From contig NZ_JACYFT010000003.1 in assembly GCF_014837235.1 (NCBI RefSeq), forward strand, positions 143,660 through 207,659: a stretch of DNA of 64,000 nucleotides, written 5' to 3'. Positions 1-7,166 of this stretch are shown here, in pieces. The notes beneath the pieces are model-generated. The model did not search any database and was not told the DNA's origin. It was given only the letters and a program-made list of their open reading frames with translations. The position numbers and the translations under genes were made by a program. Numbering within the stretch: position 1 is the first letter of the stretch; the number at the start of each line of letters is the position of its first letter. The stretch comes from Limnohabitans radicicola. GTDB taxonomy: Bacteria > Pseudomonadota > Gammaproteobacteria > Burkholderiales > Burkholderiaceae_C.

Positions 1-657
1 CTGTACACCGACATCAGCTATTTGACGGCGGATCCGAAAATCACAGGTGACATGGAGCAGCTGTTCGTGCATCTGGCCAGTCAAAATCCGTTGCCGAGAA
101 TGCACCGTCTGTGCGTAGCGCCGTTCAACCTGCATGCACGCATGCTGCGTGCCATCGGCGACGTCAAAAAGGCTGCGGAGCGGGGAGAGGATTCCCGCAT
201 TGTATTGAAGATGAACGCCTTGACCGATGCGCCCCTGATCGAAGCCTTGATGGAGGCCGGTCAGTCAGGTGTGCGGATCGATTTGATTGTGCGTGGCGCT
301 TGCATGCTGCCAGCTGGACTGCCAGGGAAAACAGACAACATCAAGGTGCGCTCGGTCATCGGGCAGTTTTTGGAACATTCGCGAGTGTCATATTTCAGGG
401 CTGGTGTGGAGGAGACACTTTACCTCTCGAGTGCCGACTGGATGAACCGTAACATGATGCGGCGCATCGAGGTGGCTTGGCCTGTGCTGGACCCGGTCTT
501 GCGGCAGCGCATCATCGACGAGTGCTTGCTGGCCTACATGCATGACCAGCATGATGCCTGGGACATGCAGTCCGATGGTCAATACGTGCGAGCGGCCCTT
601 CTGCACCCTGGACCAGGCGCACAAGCCGCCCTGATGGCGCGTTACGCTAAAACCTGA
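1..657 (+). CDS. ppk: Polyphosphate kinase 1, C-terminal part (5' truncated by window edge)
   Basis: The frame is open from base 1, so the gene starts upstream of the window and 218 residues remain. Ppk1 makes polyphosphate from the terminal phosphate of ATP. The visible part is the C-terminal phospholipase-D-like catalytic half: an early LYTDISYLTAD segment, a KMNALTD segment, an IVRGACML segment, the FLEHSR motif with a conserved histidine, and a SSADWMNRNMMRR segment before the end. sixA follows 17 bases later on the same strand, and ppx lies nearby on the opposite strand, a usual polyphosphate neighbourhood. Identification is confident; nothing can be said about the promoter. Confidence 0.93.
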   Translation: MYTDISYLTADPKITGDMEQLFVHLASQNPLPRMHRLCVAPFNLHARMLRAIGDVKKAAERGEDSRIVLKMNALTDAPLIEALMEAGQSGVRIDLIVRGACMLPAGLPGKTDNIKVRSVIGQFLEHSRVSYFRAGVEETLYLSSADWMNRNMMRRIEVAWPVLDPVLRQRIIDECLLAYMHDQHDAWDMQSDGQYVRAALLHPGPGAQAALMARYAKT

Positions 658-674
658 ACACCAGTGGAGTGGGC

Positions 675-1136
675 ATGGACTTGATCTTGTGGAGACATGC
701 AGAGGCGCTCGATCTGGAAAGCCAGGAAGACGACATGTTGCGCCCCTTGACGAGCAAAGGAGAAAAGCATGCCGCCCGCATGGCCCAATGGCTGGACAGG
801 CAACTGCCTGAGGGCACCCGTATCCTCTGCAGCCCAGCGGTGCGTGCGGAGCAAACTGTGCGCGCCTTGCAGCGTAAATACAAGGTTCGCGATGCCCTGT
901 CACCAGGTGCAAGCGTGCAAGATGTGCTTGAAACAGCCCAATGGCCGGATGCGAAATTTCCGGTGCTCCTGGTCGGACACCAGCCTTCATTGGGGGCGGT
1001 AGCGGCTCAGCTTCTGGGTATGGCTCACGGCACTTGCCCGATCCGCAAAGGTGCTGTCTGGTGGCTGCGCAGTCGACAGCGCGACGGGGTGGAGCAAACG
1101 GTCATTTTTTCGGTGACCACCCCGGAGAAACTGTAA
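675..1136 (+). CDS. sixA: Phosphohistidine phosphatase SixA
   Basis: This 153-residue protein is a small histidine-phosphatase-superfamily enzyme. The RHA signature LILWRHAEA places the catalytic His at about residue 8, and a second conserved His lies in LVGHQPSLG near residue 102. In E. coli SixA acts on phosphohistidine proteins such as NPr or ArcB; the substrate here is not visible. I chose ATG 675, preceded by a GGAG, over a GTG six bases earlier because the family begins directly with MDLILWRH. It lies just downstream of ppk and is probably co-transcribed with it. The 3' end converges on the RHH-like gene with a 19-base gap. Confidence 0.9.
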   Translation: MDLILWRHAEALDLESQEDDMLRPLTSKGEKHAARMAQWLDRQLPEGTRILCSPAVRAEQTVRALQRKYKVRDALSPGASVQDVLETAQWPDAKFPVLLVGHQPSLGAVAAQLLGMAHGTCPIRKGAVWWLRSRQRDGVEQTVIFSVTTPEKL

Positions 1137-1155
1137 CGGCTCTGCCGAGACTGGT

Positions 1156-1641
1156 TCAGTTCTTGCCTGGACGGCCCGTTTTCAATGTCGGAACGGCGGC
1201 CAAGGCTTTTTTGAAGGCGACATCCGAGGCAGCGTTCAGCAGCATCAGTCCAGCACGAATCAGCTCACTCTTCTTGATGTCGAGTCCCAGGCTCAATGCT
1301 TTTTTCTTCATATCGCCAAGTTGAGCAAATTCGTTTTTCGGAATGGTAAAGCTGTCACGCACCACTTTGACTTTTTTGTCTTTGATAGCTGGTTCTGGGG
1401 CTTTCTTTTGGGCTGGGTCCTGACGCCCTGTGGTCGCCTTTTTCGCTTTTGCAGGGTCCACTGGCTTGGCATTTTGGGACGGAGCCGCGTTTTGGGATTT
1501 CACGGCCAATGCTTTGGCGACATTCGCGCCTTGGGCTTTGATTGGGGCAGGTTTATTGGCCGATAAGGACTTTGAGGTCGATGCAGGTTTTTTGACGGGA
1601 GCCGCCGATTTGGCGTTTGGCGCAGTGACTTTCTTTGTCAT
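1156..1641 (-). CDS. Lys/Ala-rich protein with ribbon-helix-helix-like C-terminus
   Basis: The 161-residue product has two parts. Roughly residues 1-90 are low-complexity Lys/Ala/Pro/Ser sequence resembling histone-H1-like tails. The remainder is ordered-looking: a strand-like VVRDSFTIP, a helix around NEFAQLGDMKKKALSLGL, a turn, and a second helix around KKSELIRAGLMLLNA. That is the layout of a ribbon-helix-helix DNA-binding domain, although I cannot confirm it by search. A GAGGAAT ribosome site precedes the ATG. Three phased 9-bp repeats lie just upstream and could be its own operator. Function is unknown; a nucleoid-associated or regulatory role is an inference from composition and fold pattern. 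Confidence 0.75.
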   Translation of the reverse strand: MTKKVTAPNAKSAAPVKKPASTSKSLSANKPAPIKAQGANVAKALAVKSQNAAPSQNAKPVDPAKAKKATTGRQDPAQKKAPEPAIKDKKVKVVRDSFTIPKNEFAQLGDMKKKALSLGLDIKKSELIRAGLMLLNAASDVAFKKALAAVPTLKTGRPGKN

Positions 1642-1653
1642 GGATTCCTCTTT

Positions 1654-1680
1654 TATAAACCGTATATACCGTTTATACCG
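1654..1680 (-). promoter_or_regulatory. Three phased 9-bp direct repeats, candidate operator/promoter
   Basis: Read on the plus strand there are three contiguous 9-mers, TATAAACCG, TATATACCG and TTTATACCG, at 1654-1662, 1663-1671 and 1672-1680. They end 12 bases from the start codon of the RHH-like gene and contain TATA-type sequences that could serve as its -10 element. Tandem short repeats bound cooperatively are typical of RHH repressors, so autoregulation is the natural reading, but it is inferred. Confidence 0.5.
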
Positions 1681-1696
1681 ATCTCAAAAAGCAAAG

Positions 1697-3178
1697 TCAA
1701 GCCAGCATCAATTTCCAGTTTGTCTTTTGCCAGGCCAGCACTTCTTCCTTGAGCAAGTGCGCAGATTGAGGCCAAAGCTGAGCCCACTGGTTGGTCAATG
1801 CCAAACGGACCGTTCGGCGCTTGCTGTCCAGCTCAATCTGCACGTCGGCAATGTCGGGGTCTCGGCGCGCATGGCAAAAAATGACGGCTAAACGCAGGGC
1901 CATCAGCTGGAGCACAAACAGGGGGTCTTCCAGAGTGCTGTCCAGTTTTTTGAGCTTGCCTCGGTGCCCCAGAACCAAGAGCCCCAAGCGGTGCAGTTCG
2001 TCGATGGTAAAGCCTGGCAGATCGGTGTTTTCAAGAATGTAGGCACCGTGTTTGTGGTAATCGCTGTGCGAGATGCGCATACCCACTTCATGCAATTGCG
2101 CTGCCCAGTGCAATTTACGCAAGTGCCGCTCCCCATGGGCCTGGCCCAACATGGGGGCCAGCAGTGCCTTTGCGGTGCGCGACACGCGTTCGGCCTGCAC
2201 CGCATCCACGCCAAAGCGCTGGGTCAGCCAGCCAATCATCTTTGTTCTCACGTCGGCATCTGGGCTCTCCCGGTCGATCAGGTCAAACAAGGCGCCATGA
2301 CGTAATGCGCCTTGCGCAGCTTGCATTTCTTCGATTTGCAGCAGATCAAACACCGCACGTAAGACCGCCAGACCACCGCCAATGACTGGGCGGCGGTCTT
2401 CTCGGATGCCTTCCAGTTTGAGTTGCTCGGGCCGTTGGGCTTTGAGCAGTTTTTCAAGCAACCAGTCCAGCCCTTGTCGTGTGATCATGCCTGCTGGCCA
2501 GCCTGCGGCCATCAGCACGTCGGCGACCGCACCAATGGTGCCAGACGAACCATAGGCTTTGTCCCAGCCGTTGCGTGGGTAACGGGGAAGTGATTCGTCC
2601 AGAACGGCTTGGGCTGCAATCTCTGCGGCCCGAAACGCAGCTGCCGTCCATTGCCCATTGGGAAAGTATTTCATCGACCAGGCCACACTGCCGACTCTGT
2701 AGGACTCCAGGGTTTGTGCTTGCCAGTGTTGCCCCAAAATCATTTCAGTGGATCGGCCACCGATGTCGACCACCAGGCGACGTTCGTCTGACTGGGGCAG
2801 TAAGTGAGAGACTCCCAGATAAATCAGGCGCGCCTCTTCGCGACCAGCAATGACCTCAATCGGGAATCCAAGGATTTTCTTGGCCTCAATCAGGAAGACG
2901 TCACGGTTGCGTGCTTCTCGCAGAGTTTGCGTGGCCACGGCGCGAACTTGGCTCGGCCTAAAGCCAGCAAGCCGTTCACCAAACCGGGCTAGGCAATCCC
3001 AACCGCGCTGCATGGCGTCTTCGCTCAAGTTCCGATCGGCATCCAGGCCACTGCCTTGTCGCACGGTTTCCTTCAGGTACTCCACTTTGCGCAGACGGCC
3101 TGCATCCCATTGCCCGATTTCGAGCCGAAAACTGTTGGACCCGAGGTCGACGGCTGCGTAAAGGCTTTTGGCTAGCAT
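1697..3178 (-). CDS. ppx: Exopolyphosphatase / guanosine pentaphosphatase (Ppx/GppA)
   Basis: The 493-residue protein belongs to the ASKHA-fold Ppx/GppA family that removes terminal phosphate from polyphosphate or pppGpp. The N-terminal phosphate-binding segment AAVDLGSNSFRLEIG and the second glycine-rich segment VVDIGGRSTEMILG are present. The C-terminal half carries an HD-like helical region with HEVGMRISHSDYHKHG. I chose ATG 3178 because the family starts a few residues before the AAVDLGSNS strand; an in-frame ATG at 3208 would add ten residues, and neither start has a clear ribosome site. Pho-box-like repeats lie just upstream, and ppk lies nearby on the other strand. Confidence 0.9.
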   Translation of the reverse strand: MLAKSLYAAVDLGSNSFRLEIGQWDAGRLRKVEYLKETVRQGSGLDADRNLSEDAMQRGWDCLARFGERLAGFRPSQVRAVATQTLREARNRDVFLIEAKKILGFPIEVIAGREEARLIYLGVSHLLPQSDERRLVVDIGGRSTEMILGQHWQAQTLESYRVGSVAWSMKYFPNGQWTAAAFRAAEIAAQAVLDESLPRYPRNGWDKAYGSSGTIGAVADVLMAAGWPAGMITRQGLDWLLEKLLKAQRPEQLKLEGIREDRRPVIGGGLAVLRAVFDLLQIEEMQAAQGALRHGALFDLIDRESPDADVRTKMIGWLTQRFGVDAVQAERVSRTAKALLAPMLGQAHGERHLRKLHWAAQLHEVGMRISHSDYHKHGAYILENTDLPGFTIDELHRLGLLVLGHRGKLKKLDSTLEDPLFVLQLMALRLAVIFCHARRDPDIADVQIELDSKRRTVRLALTNQWAQLWPQSAHLLKEEVLAWQKTNWKLMLA

Positions 3179-3211
3179 GCGAAATTGAAGAGGAAGAAGG
3201 CATTGCATTAT

Positions 3212-3240
3212 GTGACGTCAATTTGTCAGATGAATGACAA
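3212..3240 (-). promoter_or_regulatory. Pho-box-like triple direct repeat upstream of ppx
   Basis: On the minus strand three 7-mers resembling the PhoB half-site CTGTCAT recur with an 11-bp period: TTGTCAT (3234-3240), CTGACAA (3223-3229) and ACGTCAC (3212-3218), each separated by four bases. This period and motif are the known layout of Pho boxes. It lies 33-62 bases upstream of the chosen ppx start, and slightly inside range of the divergent phosphatase gene. PhoB binding is inferred, not shown. Confidence 0.55.
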
Positions 3241-3330
3241 ATCAGAAACACAGCGGTGTCTCACACGGCATTCGGGAAACAAAGAATGACCGTTATCCAG
3301 GTCCGATAAAAATCAAAGCATGGCCATGTG

Positions 3331-3348
3331 TTGTCATGACGATGCCAC
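3331..3348 (+). promoter_or_regulatory. Pho-box-like repeat upstream of first alkaline phosphatase
   Basis: Two half-sites, TTGTCAT (3331-3337) and ATGCCAC (3342-3348), are spaced by four bases, giving the 11-bp period of a PhoB box. The first matches the consensus CTGTCAT in six of seven positions and the second is weaker. The pair lies 54-72 bases before the alkaline phosphatase start, a suitable place for phosphate-starvation activation. Confidence 0.5.
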
Positions 3349-3402
3349 AAAAAAAATCAATGATGAACACAGACCATGTGGTCTTGAATCATCGGAGAAA
3401 AA

Positions 3403-4809
3403 ATGAAAACCTGGTTGATCGCAAGTGCCATGGCCACCTTGGCTATGGCGGGATGTGGGAGCACTTCAACGGCGCCCACACCCAAGAACGTGATTTTTTT
3501 CCTGGGAGATGGCATGGGCATGACGACCCAGACTGCCGCACGCATCTACAAGGTGGGAGAGGACGGTGAGCTCACCATGGACACCTTGCCAGAAACGGCA
3601 TTCATCAAGACGTATTCGAACAATGCGCAAGTGACCGACAGTGCGCCCTCCATGGCTGCGTACATGACCGGGGTCAAGATGAACAACGAGGTCATTTCGA
3701 TGTCCCCGGAAACTTCGGCCTTCGATGTGGTCACGGGCAAAGATTACCTGAGTGGCACGGACAGCACCTGCCCTGCCACGGGCAACGGCAAGGCTGTTCC
3801 CACGCTGCTGGAGATCGCCAAGGCCGCCGGCATGGGCACAGGCGCAGTGACCACCACGCGCGTGACGCATGCCACCCCCGCAGTCACCTACTCTCATATC
3901 TGCCATCGCGATGGCGAGAACACGATCGCTGCCCAGGCCGTGCCGGGCGGTCCGGAGTTCAACACCGCCTTGGGTGATGGCCTGGATGTTCTGTTGGGCG
4001 GTGGTCGCCAATTCTTCTTGCCCACGGCAGCGGGTGGCAAGCGCACCGATGGACGCGATCTGACGGCCGAGTTCAAGGCCAAGGGTTACACCTATGTCAA
4101 GAACAAAACCGAGTTCGATGCGGCCGCGTCGTCGGGCAAATTGGTGGGTCTGTTCACCAGCAGCCACATGAGCTATGACATTGACCGCGATCCGGCACTG
4201 GAGCCCAGCCTGGCTGAAATGACGACCAAAGCGATTGACATCCTGTCGAAAAATCAAAAAGGCTTTTTCTTGATGGTCGAGGGTGGCCGCATCGACCATG
4301 CCTTGCATGAAACCACAGCGCATAAAGCCCTGCAGGACACAGTGGCGTTTGACGAAGCCATCAAGGCCGCCATCGACAAGATGAAGGTCAATGACCCCGA
4401 TTTGAAGAACACCCTGATTGTGGTGACGGCCGACCATGACCACACCCTGGTGCTCAACGGTTATGCCGCGCGCACGGGCAAGACCAGCGGCAGCAACCCG
4501 GGTGTTTTGGGTTTGCTCAAGAACTTTGTCAACAACGCATTGAGTCTGGACAGCGGTGGCAATCCTTTCACCATCATTGGCTTTGGTAACGGTGAAAACC
4601 GACCGGCAACACGTACAGCCCTGACCGATGCGCAAGTGGCCGACAAGACTTACCACCAGGAGGCTGCCATTCCCATGGCTGCAGGCAGTGAGACCCATGG
4701 CGGCACGGATGTGTTTTTGGGAGCCATCGGGCAGGGGGCAGAAAACTTCACCGGAATCATCACCAACACCGATGTGTTTGCCTTGATTCGCAAATCGGTC
4801 GGTCTGTAA
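3403..4809 (+). CDS. Alkaline phosphatase, probable lipoprotein (PhoA family, copy 1)
   Basis: The 468-residue protein is a PhoA-family alkaline phosphomonoesterase that releases phosphate from organic esters outside the cytoplasm. The leader ends in a lipobox-like AMAGC with Cys 18, so the mature protein is probably a lipid-anchored lipoprotein. Metal and active-site motifs are present: FFLGDGMG (Asp 36), TDSAPS with catalytic Ser near residue 80, HATPAVTYSHICHR with the substrate-binding Arg, EGGRIDH, TADHDH, and GSETHGG near the C-terminus. ATG 3403 follows GGAGAAAAA. A Pho-box-like repeat lies upstream and a paralogue follows after 21 bases, probably in one transcript. Confidence 0.93.
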   Translation: MKTWLIASAMATLAMAGCGSTSTAPTPKNVIFFLGDGMGMTTQTAARIYKVGEDGELTMDTLPETAFIKTYSNNAQVTDSAPSMAAYMTGVKMNNEVISMSPETSAFDVVTGKDYLSGTDSTCPATGNGKAVPTLLEIAKAAGMGTGAVTTTRVTHATPAVTYSHICHRDGENTIAAQAVPGGPEFNTALGDGLDVLLGGGRQFFLPTAAGGKRTDGRDLTAEFKAKGYTYVKNKTEFDAAASSGKLVGLFTSSHMSYDIDRDPALEPSLAEMTTKAIDILSKNQKGFFLMVEGGRIDHALHETTAHKALQDTVAFDEAIKAAIDKMKVNDPDLKNTLIVVTADHDHTLVLNGYAARTGKTSGSNPGVLGLLKNFVNNALSLDSGGNPFTIIGFGNGENRPATRTALTDAQVADKTYHQEAAIPMAAGSETHGGTDVFLGAIGQGAENFTGIITNTDVFALIRKSVGL

Positions 4810-4830
4810 ACAGTGTCAGGAGAATTCCAA

Positions 4831-6240
4831 ATGAAAACAACGTTCAAAAATGCTTTGCTGGCTTTGTCTGTGGCCAGTGCCACCTCGGCTTTTGCAGCCG
4901 GTGAAGCCACCAATGTCATCTTCTTTCTGGGTGACGGCATGGGCCCGACAACGGTCACGGCCAGCCGCATCTACAAATACGGTGAAGCCGGCAAGCTGAA
5001 CATGGAGTCGCTGACCCGCACGGCGCGCATCCGCACCTACTCCAACGATGCGCAGACCACCGATTCGGCCCCTTCGATGGCAGCCTACATGACCGGTGTG
5101 AAGATGAACAACGAGGTGCTGTCCATGAGCGCCGACACCAAGGCCTACAACGGCAGCACTCCCTATGTGGCGTCCACGGGCGACAGCACATGCCCCGCAT
5201 CGGGCAATGGCACAGCCGTGGCGACACTGCTGGAGTTGTCCAAGGCGGCTGGCAAAGCGGTGGGCGCAGTTACCACCACGCGTGTGACGCATGCCACACC
5301 TGCGGCCACCTATGCCCACATCTGCCACCGCGATGGTGAAAATGACATTGCGGCGCAATTCGTCCCCGGGTCCGGCAAATTCAATGCCGCACTGGGTTCT
5401 GGTGTCGACGTTTTGTTAGGCGGTGGCAGCAAGTTCTTTGTGCCTGCATCTGCAGGTGGCAAGCGCACCGATGGCCAGGACCTGACGGCGCTGCTGCAGA
5501 AAGCCGGTTACACCTATGTCAACACGGGCACCGCCTTCAAGGCGGTGGACGCCAGCAGCACCAGCAAGCTGGTCGGTCTTTTCAACAAAGACCACCTGAA
5601 CTACGAGCTCGACCGTGCCAAGGCCGCCAACAACATCGATGAACCCAGCTTGGCCGACATGACCGAAAAGGCTATCAAGGTGCTGCAGAAAAACGGCAAA
5701 GGCTATTTCCTGATGGTCGAAGGTGGCCGCATTGACCATGCCCTGCACGGCACCAATGCCAAGCGTGCGCTGGAAGACACCATCGCCTTTGACGATGCCA
5801 TCAAGCGTGCGCTGGGCCTGGTGGACCTGAAAAACACCTTGATTGTCGTGACCGCAGACCATGACCACACCATGACCTTCAATGGTTATTCACACAAAGG
5901 CAACCCGATTTTGGGCAAAGTCAGTGACATCAAACCCACCACTCTGAACAAAGGTGTCCCGGTGCTGGCCAAAGCAGCCGACGGTTTGCCCTACACGGCG
6001 CTGGTGTTTGGCAATGGTGGGGGGGCTCGCAAGTCCACCCGTGACGACCTGAGTGCTGTCAATACCGAGGCCGATGATTACTTGCAAGAGGTGGGCGTCA
6101 ATTTGGGCGCGCCTGGTTCCGAGACCCATGGGGGTGGTGACGTGATGCTGCTGTCCGGTGGTGCTGGCAGCGCCGGTTTCAAAGGCACGATGGTCAACAC
6201 CAAGGTCTTTGGCCTCGTCAAATCCGCATTGGGTTTGTGA
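4831..6240 (+). CDS. phoA: Alkaline phosphatase, probable soluble periplasmic (PhoA family, copy 2)
   Basis: The 469-residue product is a close paralogue of the preceding phosphatase and shows the same motif order: FFLGDGMG, TTDSAPSMAAYMTG with the nucleophilic Ser, HATPAATYAHICHR, EGGRIDHALHG, VTADHDH and GSETHGGGD. Unlike copy 1, the N-terminus is a classical cleavable signal peptide ending near ATSAFA, so the enzyme should be soluble in the periplasm. ATG 4831 has an AGGAGA ribosome site eight bases upstream; six upstream codons in frame are discounted. A strong terminator follows. The two phosphatases probably arose by tandem duplication and differ in cellular placement. Confidence 0.93.
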   Translation: MKTTFKNALLALSVASATSAFAAGEATNVIFFLGDGMGPTTVTASRIYKYGEAGKLNMESLTRTARIRTYSNDAQTTDSAPSMAAYMTGVKMNNEVLSMSADTKAYNGSTPYVASTGDSTCPASGNGTAVATLLELSKAAGKAVGAVTTTRVTHATPAATYAHICHRDGENDIAAQFVPGSGKFNAALGSGVDVLLGGGSKFFVPASAGGKRTDGQDLTALLQKAGYTYVNTGTAFKAVDASSTSKLVGLFNKDHLNYELDRAKAANNIDEPSLADMTEKAIKVLQKNGKGYFLMVEGGRIDHALHGTNAKRALEDTIAFDDAIKRALGLVDLKNTLIVVTADHDHTMTFNGYSHKGNPILGKVSDIKPTTLNKGVPVLAKAADGLPYTALVFGNGGGARKSTRDDLSAVNTEADDYLQEVGVNLGAPGSETHGGGDVMLLSGGAGSAGFKGTMVNTKVFGLVKSALGL

Positions 6241-6281
6241 TCCGGAATTCCTCGGCCTTGCGGCCGGTGAATTGATTTTTG

Positions 6282-6312
6282 GCCCGACCCTTGGGGGTCG
6301 GGCTTTTCATTT
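6282..6312 (+). terminator. Intrinsic terminator after the phosphatase pair
   Basis: A perfect 9-bp GC-rich stem, GCCCGACCC (6282-6290) and GGGTCGGGC (6295-6303), closes a TTGG loop and is followed by TTTTCATTTT. It is a convincing Rho-independent terminator. It ends only about 20 bases before the next start codon on the same strand. Confidence 0.85.
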
Positions 6313-6326
6313 TGAACACTCTGAAG

Positions 6327-7001
6327 ATGCAGCCCATTTTTCACACTATTTTTTCAGCGCTTTGGCTGACCGTCTCTGTGCTGGCTCAGGCACAGGATTT
6401 GGCATTGAAGATCGAGCACGAGTCGACCTCCTTGAGCGCCGATGGCGTGACCCGCATCACCCGGTTCAGCGAGCGCCTTGTGCGCCGTGACAACCAGAGC
6501 TGGCTTTCTAGGATCATGCCCGCCGCAGCGCATGAAGATGCCGAGCATTCCAGTGGTGCCAAGAACCACAAGCACATGGATGTGAATGCGGCTTCGCGCT
6601 GGGTGGTCAGAGGCACCGATGGCAAATTGCGTGTGCGCATTGTCAGTGCACACGAAAGATTGGTGGTGGATGTGACCCCGACGGACTACGGCAACATCGG
6701 TTTTGATGGTCGCTGGAGCACTGCCAGCCAACTGATCGATCCGCTGCAGCTGCAGCGCATGAAGGTATCTAGCCGCTCGGCCCCCGTGGGCACGCGCTGG
6801 TACGCAGGCGGCAACCGCGACCACCGTGTCATGTTGCTCTGGGATGAAAAAGGCCAGTACCCCCGCCGCATTGAATCGGCCAATGCCCAAGGCACCCAAA
6901 GCAGTCAGATGGTCGTCACCCGCGAGGCCATGCCGGAGAGTCTGCCTTGGATGGGCTTGGCGTCTTTCAGCCAAAAGGAATACGCGGATTTGCTCGATTG
7001 A
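6327..7001 (+). CDS. Uncharacterised exported protein in the phosphate island
   Basis: The 224-residue protein starts with a signal peptide (MQPIFHTIFSALWLTVSVLA then AQAQ), so export is likely. I do not recognise a named family. A His-rich stretch at about residues 63-84 contains HEDAEHSSG and KNHKH, which could bind metal. The rest is predicted mixed strand with TRWYAGGNRDHRVMLLWDEKG. The start ATG lies just after the phosphatase terminator, with little room for a separate promoter, so expression may depend on readthrough. pstS follows 165 bases later. Context suggests a role in phosphate acquisition or phosphatase maturation, but that is only positional inference. Confidence 0.75.
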   Translation: MQPIFHTIFSALWLTVSVLAQAQDLALKIEHESTSLSADGVTRITRFSERLVRRDNQSWLSRIMPAAAHEDAEHSSGAKNHKHMDVNAASRWVVRGTDGKLRVRIVSAHERLVVDVTPTDYGNIGFDGRWSTASQLIDPLQLQRMKVSSRSAPVGTRWYAGGNRDHRVMLLWDEKGQYPRRIESANAQGTQSSQMVVTREAMPESLPWMGLASFSQKEYADLLD

Positions 7002-7060
7002 GCGTTGGGCAGCAGAAAAAACCGGTTGGAAGGGCGTTTCAAGGCCCTGATACCGGATTT

Positions 7061-7100
7061 TTGACACGAAATTGTCACAATCAAGTCATAAAGTGGCAGT
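7061..7100 (+). promoter_or_regulatory. Tandem Pho-box-like repeats upstream of pstS
   Basis: Four 7-mers recur with an exact 11-bp period: TTGACAC (7061), TTGTCAC (7072), AAGTCAT (7083) and TGGCAGT (7094). The second matches the CTGTCAC half-site in six of seven positions, and the first and third in five. Multiple adjacent Pho boxes are typical of strongly phosphate-regulated pstS promoters. The array ends 66 bases before the pstS start. Confidence 0.65.
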
Positions 7101-7166
7101 GTCTCGGGCAGCGTTGTCTGTGTGCCGAGTGGTTCAGAGTCTCAACTATCCTCAATCGGAGTTTGC

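Noticed and set aside
3466..4698. Long antisense frame opposite the first alkaline phosphatase
   Set aside because: It overlaps a certain gene entirely and shows no recognisable domain.
6279..6326. Upstream TTG start for the exported protein after the phosphatases
   Set aside because: It would begin inside the terminator hairpin and spoil the signal peptide that starts cleanly at 6327.
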